Of a stretch of DNA of 32,727 nucleotides, positions 1 to 7,584 are shown piece by piece. The DNA is from Ignavibacteria bacterium (lineage in GTDB: Bacteria > Bacteroidota > Ignavibacteria > Tepidaquicellales > OLB5): positions 1-32,727 of the forward strand of contig JACSRQ010000162.1 of NCBI GenBank assembly GCA_014879675.1, in the 5' to 3' direction. Under the pieces are notes generated by a model. The model searched no databases. It was not told the origin of the DNA and saw nothing but the letters and a program-made list of their open reading frames with translations. The translations under genes and the position numbers were made by a program. Within the stretch, counting starts at the first letter, position 1; the number at the start of each line of letters is the position of its first letter.

Positions 1-198
1 TTCTTAACAAAATAAAAAATAGTTAATTACGTCTTAATAAGCAGAGCCTGGCTTCCCGCCCCTTCTCTTTTTACGAGAGCCGGGGCAGGGTGTGCTGTAT
101 TTTGCATAATTAATAGACCTATAAACACCGGATTACTATAATTCATACCTTTTTTGGTAAAGTTAAATTAGTTAAAATTGCAGCCTAACAATCCATAA

Positions 199-2001
199 AT
201 GAAATTACTTCTTTCGTATCTCAAAAATTACAGGGGTTTCATAATCGTTGCCCTCGTATTAGCAGCCGTAAACCAGATGTTCTCAATGATGGACCCTCTC
301 ATTGTACGTTACATAATTGATGATTATGCCACAAAATTCGATAAATACACCTCCGAACAGTTCTTCAAGGGTGTTGGCCTGCTGCTGGGGCTGGGTATCG
401 GTGCGGCATTTGTATCCAGAGTAGCCAAAAACTTCCAGGATTACTATATCAACATGATAACCCAGAAGCTTGGGGCACGCATGTACGCCGACGGTATAAA
501 ACACTCACTTGAGCTTCCCTACCAGGTATTTGAAGATAAACGCAGCGGCGAAACATTGGGCGTTCTGCAGAAAGTGCGCACGGATGTTGAGAAACTTATA
601 GGCCTCTCAATAAATATTGTTTACACAACTTTAATAGGGCTGATTTTTGTAACTATATACTCATTTTCAATTCACTGGGTCATTTTCCCCGTGTACGCAA
701 TAACTGCCCCGCTGATAGCATTCATAAGCTCAAAGCTCAGCAAGAAGATAAAGGTTATACAGAAAAAGATCGTTGGCGAAACAACCGCTCTTGCCGGAAC
801 TACCACCGAATCATTAAGGAACATCGAGCTTGTTAAGAGTCTTGGATTAGCCGGACAGGAAATAAACAGGCTTAACTCAACAACAGAAAAAATTCTCGGA
901 CTTGAGCTGAAGAAAGTAAAATTTGTCCGTAGCCTTAGCTTTATACAGGGAACAATTGTAAACTTCCTCAGGACATCAATTCTTTTCCTCATGATGTACC
1001 TGATATTTTCGAGGGTGATCACTGCGGGTGAGTTCTTTTCGCTCTATATATACTCATTCTTTATATTCGGCCCGCTGCAGGAGCTTGGCAACATAATTAA
1101 CGTTTACAGGGAAACAGAAGTATCGCTGAATAATTTTAAGGATATAATTGAAACACCGCTGGAGAAAAAACCTGAAAAACCTGTATCCATTGGCACGATT
1201 GAAACATTCGCATTTGAAGGCGTTACATTCAAACATTTAAGCGCATCTAACCACGCCCTCGAAAACATTACATTCAAAACTACCTTGGGTCAGACGGTGG
1301 CATTTGTCGGTCCTTCGGGTGCTGGAAAAACCACATTGGTTAAGCTGCTTGTTGGATTGTATTCGCCGCAATCAGGCACAATATACTACAATGGCGTGGC
1401 CGGCAAAGAAATAGATTTCGATCTTCTGAGAAATCAAATCGGTTTTGTAACACAGGATACTCAGCTTTTTGCAGGTACAATTAAAGAGAACCTTCTGTTT
1501 GTTAATCCGAACGCTACTGATGACGAGATAATGGATGCGCTGAACAAAGCCGCATGCCAGAATCTGCTGGCGCGTGCGGAAAAAGGTATAGATACCGTTA
1601 TTGGCGAGGGCGGCGTGAAAGTATCCGGCGGCGAGAAGCAGCGGCTTTCGATAGCACGCGCGCTACTGAGGAAACCCAAGCTGCTGGTCTTCGATGAGGC
1701 AACATCCGCGCTGGATTCACTTACCGAAGAAGAGATCGGGCAGACTATCCGAGACGTATCTGCACGGACTGATCACATCACAATACTCATAGCTCACAGG
1801 CTCTCGACCATAATGCATGCCGATAAAATCTTTGTTCTTGAACGCGGACATATAGTTGAAGAAGGCAGGCATGAAGAGCTGCTTGAGATCAAAGGGCTAT
1901 ATTACGCAATGTGGCGCCAGCAGATCGGTGAACGCCACAGGCAAAACGGCAAAGGGATTGCTGAAGATATACGGCCAAGAGAACTGGCGAAGATCAAATA
2001 A
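199..2001 (+). CDS. ABC exporter, fused permease/ATPase (MsbA/multidrug type)
   Basis: This is a 600-residue half-transporter of the exporter type, which normally works as a homodimer in the inner membrane, pumping lipids, drugs or peptides out at the cost of ATP. The first ~310 residues hold about six hydrophobic helices (ABC transmembrane type 1). The rest is a complete nucleotide-binding domain: Walker A GPSGAGKTT at 371-379, Q-loop Gln at about 419, signature VSGGEKQR at about 475, Walker B LLVFDEATSALD at about 495 and the H-loop His at about 533. All catalytic residues are present, so it should be active. It stands alone with no accessory membrane-fusion gene, so the substrate cannot be inferred. 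The start ATG has no clear Shine-Dalgarno sequence, which is common in this group. The family call is firm; MsbA orthology is not. Confidence 0.93.
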   Translation: MKLLLSYLKNYRGFIIVALVLAAVNQMFSMMDPLIVRYIIDDYATKFDKYTSEQFFKGVGLLLGLGIGAAFVSRVAKNFQDYYINMITQKLGARMYADGIKHSLELPYQVFEDKRSGETLGVLQKVRTDVEKLIGLSINIVYTTLIGLIFVTIYSFSIHWVIFPVYAITAPLIAFISSKLSKKIKVIQKKIVGETTALAGTTTESLRNIELVKSLGLAGQEINRLNSTTEKILGLELKKVKFVRSLSFIQGTIVNFLRTSILFLMMYLIFSRVITAGEFFSLYIYSFFIFGPLQELGNIINVYRETEVSLNNFKDIIETPLEKKPEKPVSIGTIETFAFEGVTFKHLSASNHALENITFKTTLGQTVAFVGPSGAGKTTLVKLLVGLYSPQSGTIYYNGVAGKEIDFDLLRNQIGFVTQDTQLFAGTIKENLLFVNPNATDDEIMDALNKAACQNLLARAEKGIDTVIGEGGVKVSGGEKQRLSIARALLRKPKLLVFDEATSALDSLTEEEIGQTIRDVSARTDHITILIAHRLSTIMHADKIFVLERGHIVEEGRHEELLEIKGLYYAMWRQQIGERHRQNGKGIAEDIRPRELAKIK

Positions 2002-2032
2002 CAAATAGCATACAACAAATAGCAAATAGCAG
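2002..2032. repeat. Short tandem CAAATAGCA repeat after the ABC gene
   Basis: CAAATAGCA occurs at 2002-2010 and 2016-2024, with a third partial copy running to about 2032, directly after the stop codon. It is low-complexity intergenic sequence with no hairpin, so it is not an intrinsic terminator. No function can be assigned. Confidence 0.5.
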
Positions 2033-2073
2033 ATTGTACTTTCCAGTGACTCTGCTATTATAATTTTATCAAA

Positions 2074-2118
2074 GCCCCAACGGGGCGATATATGTCAGCG
2101 ATGGGCGCAGCCTATCGG
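2074..2118. repeat. Paired-hairpin REP-like element, copy A
   Basis: GCCCC-aac-GGGGC is followed by GATATATGTCAGCGATGGGC, a short loop and a diverged complement (GCCTATCG). It is nearly the same as the copy at 2440-2483, with the same order of two hairpins. It resembles extragenic palindromic repeats that can be multiplied by REP-associated tyrosine transposases; no such transposase is in this window. Confidence 0.75.
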
Positions 2119-2262
2119 AAAATCATTTCCCCCTGAAAGGGGGAACACAAGGGGGTAATCTGCATACTCTTACATTCATCAAGAGAACTGAAGCGGGCAA
2201 CTAAAACATACATTTCAGATTCTCTGCGTTATTAGGTCTCCGGAAACATGGATAACCTCTAC

Positions 2263-2290
2263 GCAGAGTCCTTCTGCGAAGAGACTCTGC
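2263..2290. repeat. Long hairpin, 12-bp stem with one bulge
   Basis: GCAGAGTC (2263-2270) pairs perfectly with GACTCTGC (2283-2290). Inside it CTTC (2271-2274) pairs with GAAG (2278-2281) around a TGC loop, leaving a single bulged A. No T-run follows on either strand, so this is a repeat or structural element and not a terminator. Confidence 0.6.
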
Positions 2291-2335
2291 TGATACAATA
2301 AACTTCTGCTGATGCTTTAGTCTTGTTCTAATCCA

Positions 2336-2396
2336 GACCTGCCAGGTTTAATCCAACGAATATTCAGGATTCACGATGCTCAAACCTGGCAGGTTT
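2336..2396. repeat. Inverted pair of AAACCTGGCAGGTTT palindromes
   Basis: AAACCTG-g-CAGGTTT is at 2382-2396. An inverted, slightly diverged copy (GACCTG-c-CAGGTTT) is at 2336-2349. Each unit is itself an odd palindrome and the two form a larger inverted repeat of about 60 bp. This palindrome type recurs between genes in many Bacteroidota-type genomes (from memory, not checked). Confidence 0.65.
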
Positions 2397-2439
2397 ATAA
2401 TTCCTCATGCTTTCAGGAATCACTGCGAAATTAAAATCA

Positions 2440-2483
2440 GCCCCGCAGGGGCGATATATGTTAGCGATGGGCGCAGCCCATCG
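2440..2483. repeat. Paired-hairpin REP-like element, copy B
   Basis: GCCCC-gca-GGGGC (2440-2452) is followed by CGATGGGC-gca-GCCCATCG (2465-2483), a perfect 8-bp stem. Both hairpins share the same GCA loop. It matches copy A at 2074-2118 in order, spacing and most bases. Copy B is the better preserved one. A further GCCGC-gaa-GCGGC hairpin follows at 2506-2518. Confidence 0.8.
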
Positions 2484-2673
2484 ACATAAGGTACAATTAT
2501 CAAAAGCCGCGAAGCGGCGCAATACGCTTATATTCACCCTGACTGCTTGCAGTTTGCCTGACTGGTTTCTGCGTTCGCATCCGGCAATAAACTCATTATC
2601 TCACCTTTATCCAAAAATTTTTCACACTTCACAAACCCATTGATTTTATCTGAATATTGTGTTAAAATTACAC

Positions 2674-3087
2674 ATGCAAAACATTACCGCTGTTCACGAA
2701 ATTGGTTCAGATACCGTAACCGAGGGGGTCAGAGTTCAGGTTTTTCCGGAATATATCCCGGAGCAATCAAGCCCCGAAACTAACAGATTTTCATTTACTT
2801 ACAAAGTAGTTATCACCAACGAAAGCGAAGCTAAAGTTAAGCTGCTTTCCAGGCACTGGCTGATAATTAACGCCGAGGGCGACCAGGAGCGTGTTGACGG
2901 TCCGGGTGTTGTTGGCTATACTCCCGAGCTTGAGCCGGGCGAATCGTTTGAGTACTCCAGCCACTGCCCTATTAATACTAATTGGGGAACAATGGAGGGT
3001 ACCTATACCATGATGCGCGATAACGGCCAGAAGTTCGAAGCGAAGATAGAGAGATTTTACCTCGTAAGCAGCGAAGTACTGGCGTAG
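2674..3087 (+). CDS. apaG: ApaG domain protein
   Basis: A 137-residue ApaG family protein (fibronectin-III-like fold). The signature runs through the centre: a Trp-Leu-Ile core (HWLIIN), then VDGPGVVGYTPELEPGE and a WGTMEGTY motif, all at the spacing seen in E. coli ApaG (about 125 aa). The family was linked to Co2+/Mg2+ phenotypes and the domain is also found in F-box proteins; its biochemical role is not settled. I chose the ATG at 2674; a GTG at 2659 would add five residues (MLKLH) not needed for the fold. A strong terminator follows at 3113, so the gene ends its own transcript. There is no clear Shine-Dalgarno sequence. Confidence 0.93.
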   Translation: MQNITAVHEIGSDTVTEGVRVQVFPEYIPEQSSPETNRFSFTYKVVITNESEAKVKLLSRHWLIINAEGDQERVDGPGVVGYTPELEPGESFEYSSHCPINTNWGTMEGTYTMMRDNGQKFEAKIERFYLVSSEVLA

Positions 3088-3112
3088 AACTTTGTACACC
3101 AATAATTCCTAT

Positions 3113-3137
3113 AAGGCAGATCGTATCTGCCTTTTTT
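3113..3137 (+). terminator. Intrinsic terminator of apaG
   Basis: AAGGCAGAT (3113-3121), loop CGT, ATCTGCCTT (3125-3133): a perfect 9-bp stem whose 3' arm runs into six T's. It lies 26 bases after the apaG stop. Confidence 0.9.
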
Positions 3138-3182
3138 GTTTTACCGGCGTTGCACATTTTGAAGTCATAACACAAAAAGAAA

Positions 3183-3677
3183 ATGAAACCAAAACCAATA
3201 ACACCCGGGGCAGGGCAGGAATCAGTGTGGGACTATCCACGCCCGCCAAAGATCGAAGACTTCCCCGGCCACATAACAATTAAATTTGCAGGCGAAATTA
3301 TAGCAGATACCACACGCGCGAAGCGTGTACTGGAGACTTCGCACCCACCGGTTTATTACATTCCGCCAAAGGATGTAAAAATGGAGCTGCTCTCTCCCGC
3401 CGATAACCATTCGTTTTGTGAATGGAAGGGCTCGGCAAATTATTACCATTTGAACGTGGAAGATAAACAGGTACGCTACGCATGCTGGTACTATCCCAAG
3501 CCGGTAGAAGGTTTCAAGGAGCTGAAGGATCATATGGCTTTCTACGCGCAGAAGATGGACGAATGTTATATTGATGATGAACTTGTTACACCCCAGCCGG
3601 GCAAGTTTTATGGCGGATGGATAACCCGGAATATTGTGGGACCATTCAAAGGCGAAGAAGGCTCCGATGGCTGGTAG
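3183..3677 (+). CDS. DUF427 domain protein
   Basis: A 164-residue soluble protein with no signal peptide. It has the DUF427 hallmarks: a β-rich domain with VYYIPPKDVKMELL, then the core motif HSFCEWKGSANYY, then ACWYYPKP and a C-terminal acidic/aromatic segment (GGWITRNIVGPFKG). DUF427 proteins are small β-barrel proteins of unknown biochemical role, often single-domain as here. The gene begins 46 bases after the apaG terminator, so it likely has its own promoter; no clear promoter box is visible. The hairpin repeats at 3702-3780 follow the stop codon. The family call is confident; the function is unknown. Confidence 0.9.
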   Translation: MKPKPITPGAGQESVWDYPRPPKIEDFPGHITIKFAGEIIADTTRAKRVLETSHPPVYYIPPKDVKMELLSPADNHSFCEWKGSANYYHLNVEDKQVRYACWYYPKPVEGFKELKDHMAFYAQKMDECYIDDELVTPQPGKFYGGWITRNIVGPFKGEEGSDGW

Positions 3678-3701
3678 ATTAATCACCTCACCCCCTAGCC
3701 C

Positions 3702-3718
3702 CTCTCCTCGTAGGAGAG
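3702..3718. repeat. CTCTCCT/AGGAGAG hairpin repeat
   Basis: CTCTCCT (3702-3708), loop CGT, AGGAGAG (3712-3718), a perfect 7-bp stem preceded by a C-rich run (CACCCCCTAGCCC). No T-run follows, so it is not a classical terminator. It resembles intergenic 'ccctctcc...ggagaggg' repeats common in environmental genomes. Confidence 0.6.
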
Positions 3719-3734
3719 AGAGAACTGGTCTGTC

Positions 3735-3780
3735 CATTCCCAAACTGGAGTTTGTCCGAAGGACTCCTTCGGAGGGAATG
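3735..3780. repeat. Nested palindromic element (palindrome within palindrome)
   Basis: The outer arms CATTCCC (3735-3741) and GGGAATG (3774-3780) pair perfectly. Between them sit two independent hairpins: AAACTGGAGTTT (3742-3753) and CCGAAGGA-c-TCCTTCGG (3756-3772, perfect 8-bp stem). This makes a compact three-way junction of 46 bases. Removing the second hairpin restores a simple dyad close to CATTCCCAAACTGGAGTTTG plus GGAATG, which suggests that one palindromic repeat was inserted into another. Confidence 0.75.
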
Positions 3781-3830
3781 AGAATCGAAAGAGACAGTGA
3801 GTGAGCTAATTATTAGACAAATTTCAATCT

Positions 3831-4775
3831 ATGAAAGTACTTTTATTATTTGAACCTGAAGGCTACTGGAAAGAAAAGCTTGATGTACTAAAGCTTGAGT
3901 TTCCGGAAGTTGAGTTTACAGTTAACAGTAAGCCAGCGGATAGAATCACAGAACTTAAAACAACGGATGCTGTTATCTGCGGAAGGCTCTCTGCAGATGA
4001 ACTGGCGGAATCAACGCTGCTTAAAGCAGTTATCGTTCCGTTCACGGGACTCAACAACTTCCCCGTTGAAGAACTGAAGCAAAGGAACATTGCCTTATAC
4101 AACACCCATGCAAACGCGCCATATGTTGCAGAACATGCGATTGCCCTGGCACTTGCATTACTTGGAAGGGTGAATGAATTCCACCACGACCTGAAACAAG
4201 GCATATGGAACAGAACCAAGGAAGACCAGGATATGTGGACTACGCTGCGAAACAAACGATGCGGCATAATGGGGTATGGCAATATTGGCAGGTGTATTGC
4301 TGAATATCTCGTTCCTTTTGATTGCAGAGTAACTGGCTTCAGGCGTAATATCACTCTGCATTCAAATGATACAGATATTGAGTTAACAGATGATATTAAC
4401 GATCTGTTTCTGAAATGCGATATAATTTTCAACGTTTTACCACTTACTTCGGAAACAAAACATATAATAAATAATGAAAATATCGCCAATTTAAAGGGAA
4501 AGTTCATAATTTCCGTAGGCCGGGGTGAAACAATTCTTGAGGAGGCGCTGTATAATGCTTTAAAGGATAATATTGTGGCAGGGGCAGCACTTGATGTATG
4601 GTACAAATATCCCGGCAAAGAAACTAAGCCGGTAATGCCGGGCAATTTTCCGTTTTGGGAGCTGCCAAATGTTGTTATGTCACCGCATAAATCAAGCCAC
4701 ACAGCTGAAGCAGTGCAGGCAATGATTGATGATACATGCAATAATATCCGTAAATTTATTTCATCCATCAAATAA
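3831..4775 (+). CDS. D-2-hydroxyacid dehydrogenase family protein
   Basis: A 314-residue NAD(P)-dependent oxidoreductase of the D-isomer-specific 2-hydroxyacid dehydrogenase family (2-oxoacid/2-hydroxyacid interconversion). The Rossmann motif GYGNIG is at 148-153, following the HAIALALALLGR helix; the substrate-binding Arg lies in SVGRGE (R231) and the catalytic His in SPHKSS (H286). The usual catalytic Glu, five residues after the Asp of the 'DVFxxE' motif, appears replaced: DVWYKYP puts Tyr260 there. That variant could define a subfamily with different substrate preference or weaker proton relay. Length is normal for the family. The next gene starts 5 bases after this stop and may be co-transcribed. 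The substrate cannot be deduced. Confidence 0.88.
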   Translation: MKVLLLFEPEGYWKEKLDVLKLEFPEVEFTVNSKPADRITELKTTDAVICGRLSADELAESTLLKAVIVPFTGLNNFPVEELKQRNIALYNTHANAPYVAEHAIALALALLGRVNEFHHDLKQGIWNRTKEDQDMWTTLRNKRCGIMGYGNIGRCIAEYLVPFDCRVTGFRRNITLHSNDTDIELTDDINDLFLKCDIIFNVLPLTSETKHIINNENIANLKGKFIISVGRGETILEEALYNALKDNIVAGAALDVWYKYPGKETKPVMPGNFPFWELPNVVMSPHKSSHTAEAVQAMIDDTCNNIRKFISSIK

Positions 4776-4779
4776 TGTT

Positions 4780-5352
4780 ATGAATAAAATTCTTTTGTTA
4801 ATCTTAATTTTGCCGGCTATGGTACTTTCGCAGAATATAACTGTCAGTTTAACTTCAGATAAAGCGGTTTACCAAAAGATCTACGGCAGAAGCAATGAAA
4901 ATGACCTGATAGAATTAACTTACACAATACACAACAATACGGGTGAACCCGTAAAAGTTAAGTTTGAGCCTTACTTTGATCTTGAATATACAGCAGAAAA
5001 AGTCTTCGGGTATAGCCATTGCTTCAGAATGTATGAACGTATTCCAAAGGAAAACGGTGAAACCAAAGAGTTTAACTATGATGAGTATTCCGCTTTTGCG
5101 GATATTCCCGCCCATGATTCATTAACAAAAACGGGCAAGTTTGAAATAAGCTGGTTATGCAGAGGGGCGCCACCCGTTGGAGACTGGTCATTTAATATCA
5201 AATACCTGAGGGAATTGACACCGGAGGTTAATTTTTATCTTCTGGGAAGCAGGTATACGGATTTTACAAGTAAAGAATTTGTAAAAGCATGGGAAGGTAT
5301 ATTAAATTCAAATACGATTGCTATAAAAATATTAAGAGAGAAGCAGGAATGA
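4780..5352 (+). CDS. Small secreted protein, unknown function
   Basis: A 190-residue protein starting with a clear signal peptide (MNKILLLILILPAMVLSQ, cleavage near residue 17-18). The open frame extends upstream into the dehydrogenase gene, but the ATG at 4780 gives the signal peptide and lies just after the upstream stop. The mature part is β-rich with IELTYTIHNNTGEPVKVKFEP, reminiscent of immunoglobulin-like or intracellular-proteinase-inhibitor-like β-sandwich folds, with two Cys (in SHCFRMY and WLCRGA) that could form a disulfide. I do not recognise a family. It probably sits in the periplasm or on the surface and may share a transcript with the dehydrogenase. Confidence 0.75.
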   Translation: MNKILLLILILPAMVLSQNITVSLTSDKAVYQKIYGRSNENDLIELTYTIHNNTGEPVKVKFEPYFDLEYTAEKVFGYSHCFRMYERIPKENGETKEFNYDEYSAFADIPAHDSLTKTGKFEISWLCRGAPPVGDWSFNIKYLRELTPEVNFYLLGSRYTDFTSKEFVKAWEGILNSNTIAIKILREKQE

Positions 5353-5358
5353 AATATT

Positions 5359-6429
5359 TTATCTGAGAATTATGGAATTATCCCTGTTAACAGAAATAGA
5401 GTATTTTTTTCTGAAGAGAACTTCATAGAGATCCCCGATCTCATTGTTTTTGATAGGCCTAATGCTGTAATCATTGGCTTTGTTATTTGTATTTACAGGA
5501 TATATAACAAAATAATTCCCGCTGCTGTTTATTATTAGTTTTAACATTATCCCAAATGGTTTTGCGCCTGTTGATCTGTACCTTCCGGGAGAGTTAAATA
5601 TGAAGTTACCGATATTATAAAATATCCACTTCCCGTTATATAATTCAACTTCCTGGATAGTATGTGCACCATGCCCTATCACCAAGTCAGCGCCGGCATC
5701 AATAAAATTATGCGCATAAGCCTTTTGCAGTTCATTTGCGGGTTTATAATTACTGCCCCAGTGCGGATAAATTATTATAATTGCGCCGGGATTATCTTTG
5801 CGATATAGCTTGATCTGAGAAGAAAGCCGGATGGTATCTAATTTATTTACACCGGGTTTATTCACACCGGCATAAAAATCATAATGTGTATCATACTTTT
5901 GCCTGTATTCAAACCCGCCGAATATTATTAATTTATTTCCTTTAGTATCCAGGATAAGAGGTTTTGAGGCTCTTAATGAATCATCACCTGCGCCAAAACA
6001 ATTTATCTTACCGCTGATTAATGCATTCACAGTTGAGTTATAACCCATTTGGCCATAGTCAAATACATGGTTATTACCCATCGTTACATTGTTAATATTG
6101 TATTTTTTCAGATATTTCACCACTGAGTCGGGGGTGCCCCAGTGCAAATAAGGTTTCATATATGAAACAGGCAAAGTATTTCGGCCGATGTTTATAAGCG
6201 GTGTTTCCAGATTGCAAAATGTGATATCGAAAGTTAAAAGTATATCTTTTACATTTTCAAAGAAATAATCATAACCATATTCTTCAATTATATTTTCCCC
6301 GTGATTGAATTTAGGGTCGTATTGATAATTTTCACCAAAGTGTGTATCACCAAGAAACAGTACACTTAGTGAATCACAGTAAACACAACTGAGATTGAAC
6401 AGGAGCAGTAACATGGCTTTTTTCAACAC
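5359..6429 (-). CDS. CapA-like metallophosphatase (PGA_cap family), secreted
   Basis: About 356 residues of the CapA/PgsA (PGA_cap) branch of calcineurin-like metallophosphatases, related to poly-gamma-glutamate capsule proteins. Motifs in order: FLGDTHFGE, CNLETPL, MGNNHVFDYG, YPHWGSNY, GHGAHTIQE and FYNIGNFIF, which together build the metal centre. The N-terminus is a signal peptide (LKKAMLLLLFNLSC). I prefer the GTG at 6429: it gives a Lys-rich signal start and lies just past the stop of the upstream gene at 6437. A TTG at 6444 would overlap that gene, and an ATG at 6414 is also possible. No other capsule genes are nearby, so the substrate is open. It is probably co-transcribed with the antiporter upstream. 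Confidence 0.85.
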   Translation of the reverse strand: MLKKAMLLLLFNLSCVYCDSLSVLFLGDTHFGENYQYDPKFNHGENIIEEYGYDYFFENVKDILLTFDITFCNLETPLINIGRNTLPVSYMKPYLHWGTPDSVVKYLKKYNINNVTMGNNHVFDYGQMGYNSTVNALISGKINCFGAGDDSLRASKPLILDTKGNKLIIFGGFEYRQKYDTHYDFYAGVNKPGVNKLDTIRLSSQIKLYRKDNPGAIIIIYPHWGSNYKPANELQKAYAHNFIDAGADLVIGHGAHTIQEVELYNGKWIFYNIGNFIFNSPGRYRSTGAKPFGIMLKLIINSSGNYFVIYPVNTNNKANDYSIRPIKNNEIGDLYEVLFRKKYSISVNRDNSIILR

Positions 6430-6436
6430 AGTGATC

Positions 6437-7534
6437 TCAGACAAATATCAGGAAAACGAAAGTGATAAACAGCATGAAGTGGATGAATCCCTGCAGTGCG
6501 TTGCTTTCTCCATCCTTACAGCTTAGAATACCAACCAGCAGTGATGTTATAACCATTGCAGATTGTATCGGCGTAAGCCCGAGCAGTACATCCTGATTAA
6601 TGATCAATCCAACAATAAGTACAGCCGGAATTGTGAGGCTCACAGTCGAGAGCATTGAGCCGAGCGATATATTTATCACCCGCTGCATATCATCATGCAA
6701 TCCGGCGCGAATAGCTGTGAGCGCTTCCGGCGAAACTATAATGAGAGCAATTATCAGCCCCGCAACAGCAGCCGGCATATGCAGCTTTTCGATGCCGTCA
6801 TCAACATATACTGAGAGGCTTTCGGCAAGGATCGATATTGCTGCAATTGTGGCTAAAAGCATAAAAAAATGATATGCTGAGCTTATCTTAGTTTTCGGCG
6901 GAAGATGTTCGTTTTCATCGTTCAGGTTCTTTTTAGCTCCTTCAAACCTGAAATAATAATTATGCTCTTTTGCCTGCATCCTCAGGAAAAATACATATAG
7001 CAGGATACAGATAATAATAAGGAATGTTTCGAACACTGCGTAGTTTTCTATCGGTATAGCCAGCGGAAGGAAAAGCCCTATGCCAACTATCCCGAATATC
7101 ATGGAGAAAAATGAATTTGTGCTTTTGATGTTATACTTCTGCTCGCCGTATTTGATTCCGCCAATCAGCATAATCAGCCCGGTAAGGCCGTTGAGCAGTA
7201 TCATCAATGTTGAAAATATGGTATCTCTTGCAATGGCCGGATCTGAATCACCATGCGACATCATAGTCGCGATCATGATAATTTCAACTGTAACGGCGGA
7301 TAGTGTTAGTATCATGGTGCCATATGGCTCGCCGAATTTGAACGCAAGCAGCTCGGCATGATGAACAACACCCAGCGCGGCGTAAATTATGACCGCAAAA
7401 ATCAAAAGAAAGAGAATAGATTCTACTATAAGATATTCTCCTATAATAGGGTTCTTTCCGAATAAATGAAGGAGTGAAAGTGTGAGTACAGCCAGCAGAA
7501 ATGAAAGCTCGTTTCTTAAGAACTTTTTTACCAT
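6437..7534 (-). CDS. chaA: ChaA-like Ca2+(Na+)/H+ antiporter
   Basis: A 365-residue inner-membrane cation/proton exchanger of the CaCA superfamily. The two inverted α-repeats are clear: GEPYGTMILTLSAVTVEIIMIATMM in the first half (its conserved Glu in VTVEI) and SPEALTAIRAGLHDD...SLGSMLSTVSLTIPAV in the second. About 11 hydrophobic segments and total length match E. coli ChaA. The short charged loop (EGAKKNLNDENEHLPPK) between the halves is where ChaA has an acidic stretch. I use the ATG at 7534; a TTG at 7549 would add five residues. It would export Ca2+ or Na+ in exchange for protons. The CapA-like gene follows directly. Confidence 0.9.
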   Translation of the reverse strand: MVKKFLRNELSFLLAVLTLSLLHLFGKNPIIGEYLIVESILFLLIFAVIIYAALGVVHHAELLAFKFGEPYGTMILTLSAVTVEIIMIATMMSHGDSDPAIARDTIFSTLMILLNGLTGLIMLIGGIKYGEQKYNIKSTNSFFSMIFGIVGIGLFLPLAIPIENYAVFETFLIIICILLYVFFLRMQAKEHNYYFRFEGAKKNLNDENEHLPPKTKISSAYHFFMLLATIAAISILAESLSVYVDDGIEKLHMPAAVAGLIIALIIVSPEALTAIRAGLHDDMQRVINISLGSMLSTVSLTIPAVLIVGLIINQDVLLGLTPIQSAMVITSLLVGILSCKDGESNALQGFIHFMLFITFVFLIFV

Positions 7535-7584
7535 CCGGTAAAATAGCAATTAATGATTTAAAATAAGAGAACTATTTTAAAACA

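Larger units (their letters stand above)
2002..2673. other. Gene-free stretch packed with palindromic repeats
   Basis: No credible gene is seen in these ~670 bases. They hold at least five kinds of small palindromic repeat, listed separately: two copies of a paired-hairpin element (2074-2118 and 2440-2483), a 12-bp hairpin (2263-2290), an inverted pair of CCTGGCAGG-centred palindromes (2336-2396) and a GCCGC/GCGGC hairpin (2506-2518). A CCCCCTGAAAGGGGG-type dyad lies near 2130-2145. A 78-codon open frame at 2407-2643 runs across these repeats and is not believed. Confidence 0.7.

Noticed and set aside
1-198. Promoter for the ABC exporter gene
   Set aside because: A TATAAT-like string near 136-142 and a T-rich TTTTTTGG run are present, but no TTTG/TAnnTTTG pair with right spacing was found.
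2407-2643. 78-codon open frame on plus
   Set aside because: It runs across copy B of the hairpin repeat and other palindromes, has no Shine-Dalgarno and no family signature.
3863-4771. 302-codon open frame on minus opposite the dehydrogenase gene
   Set aside because: Ser-rich shadow of a conserved gene; the plus strand has all dehydrogenase motifs.
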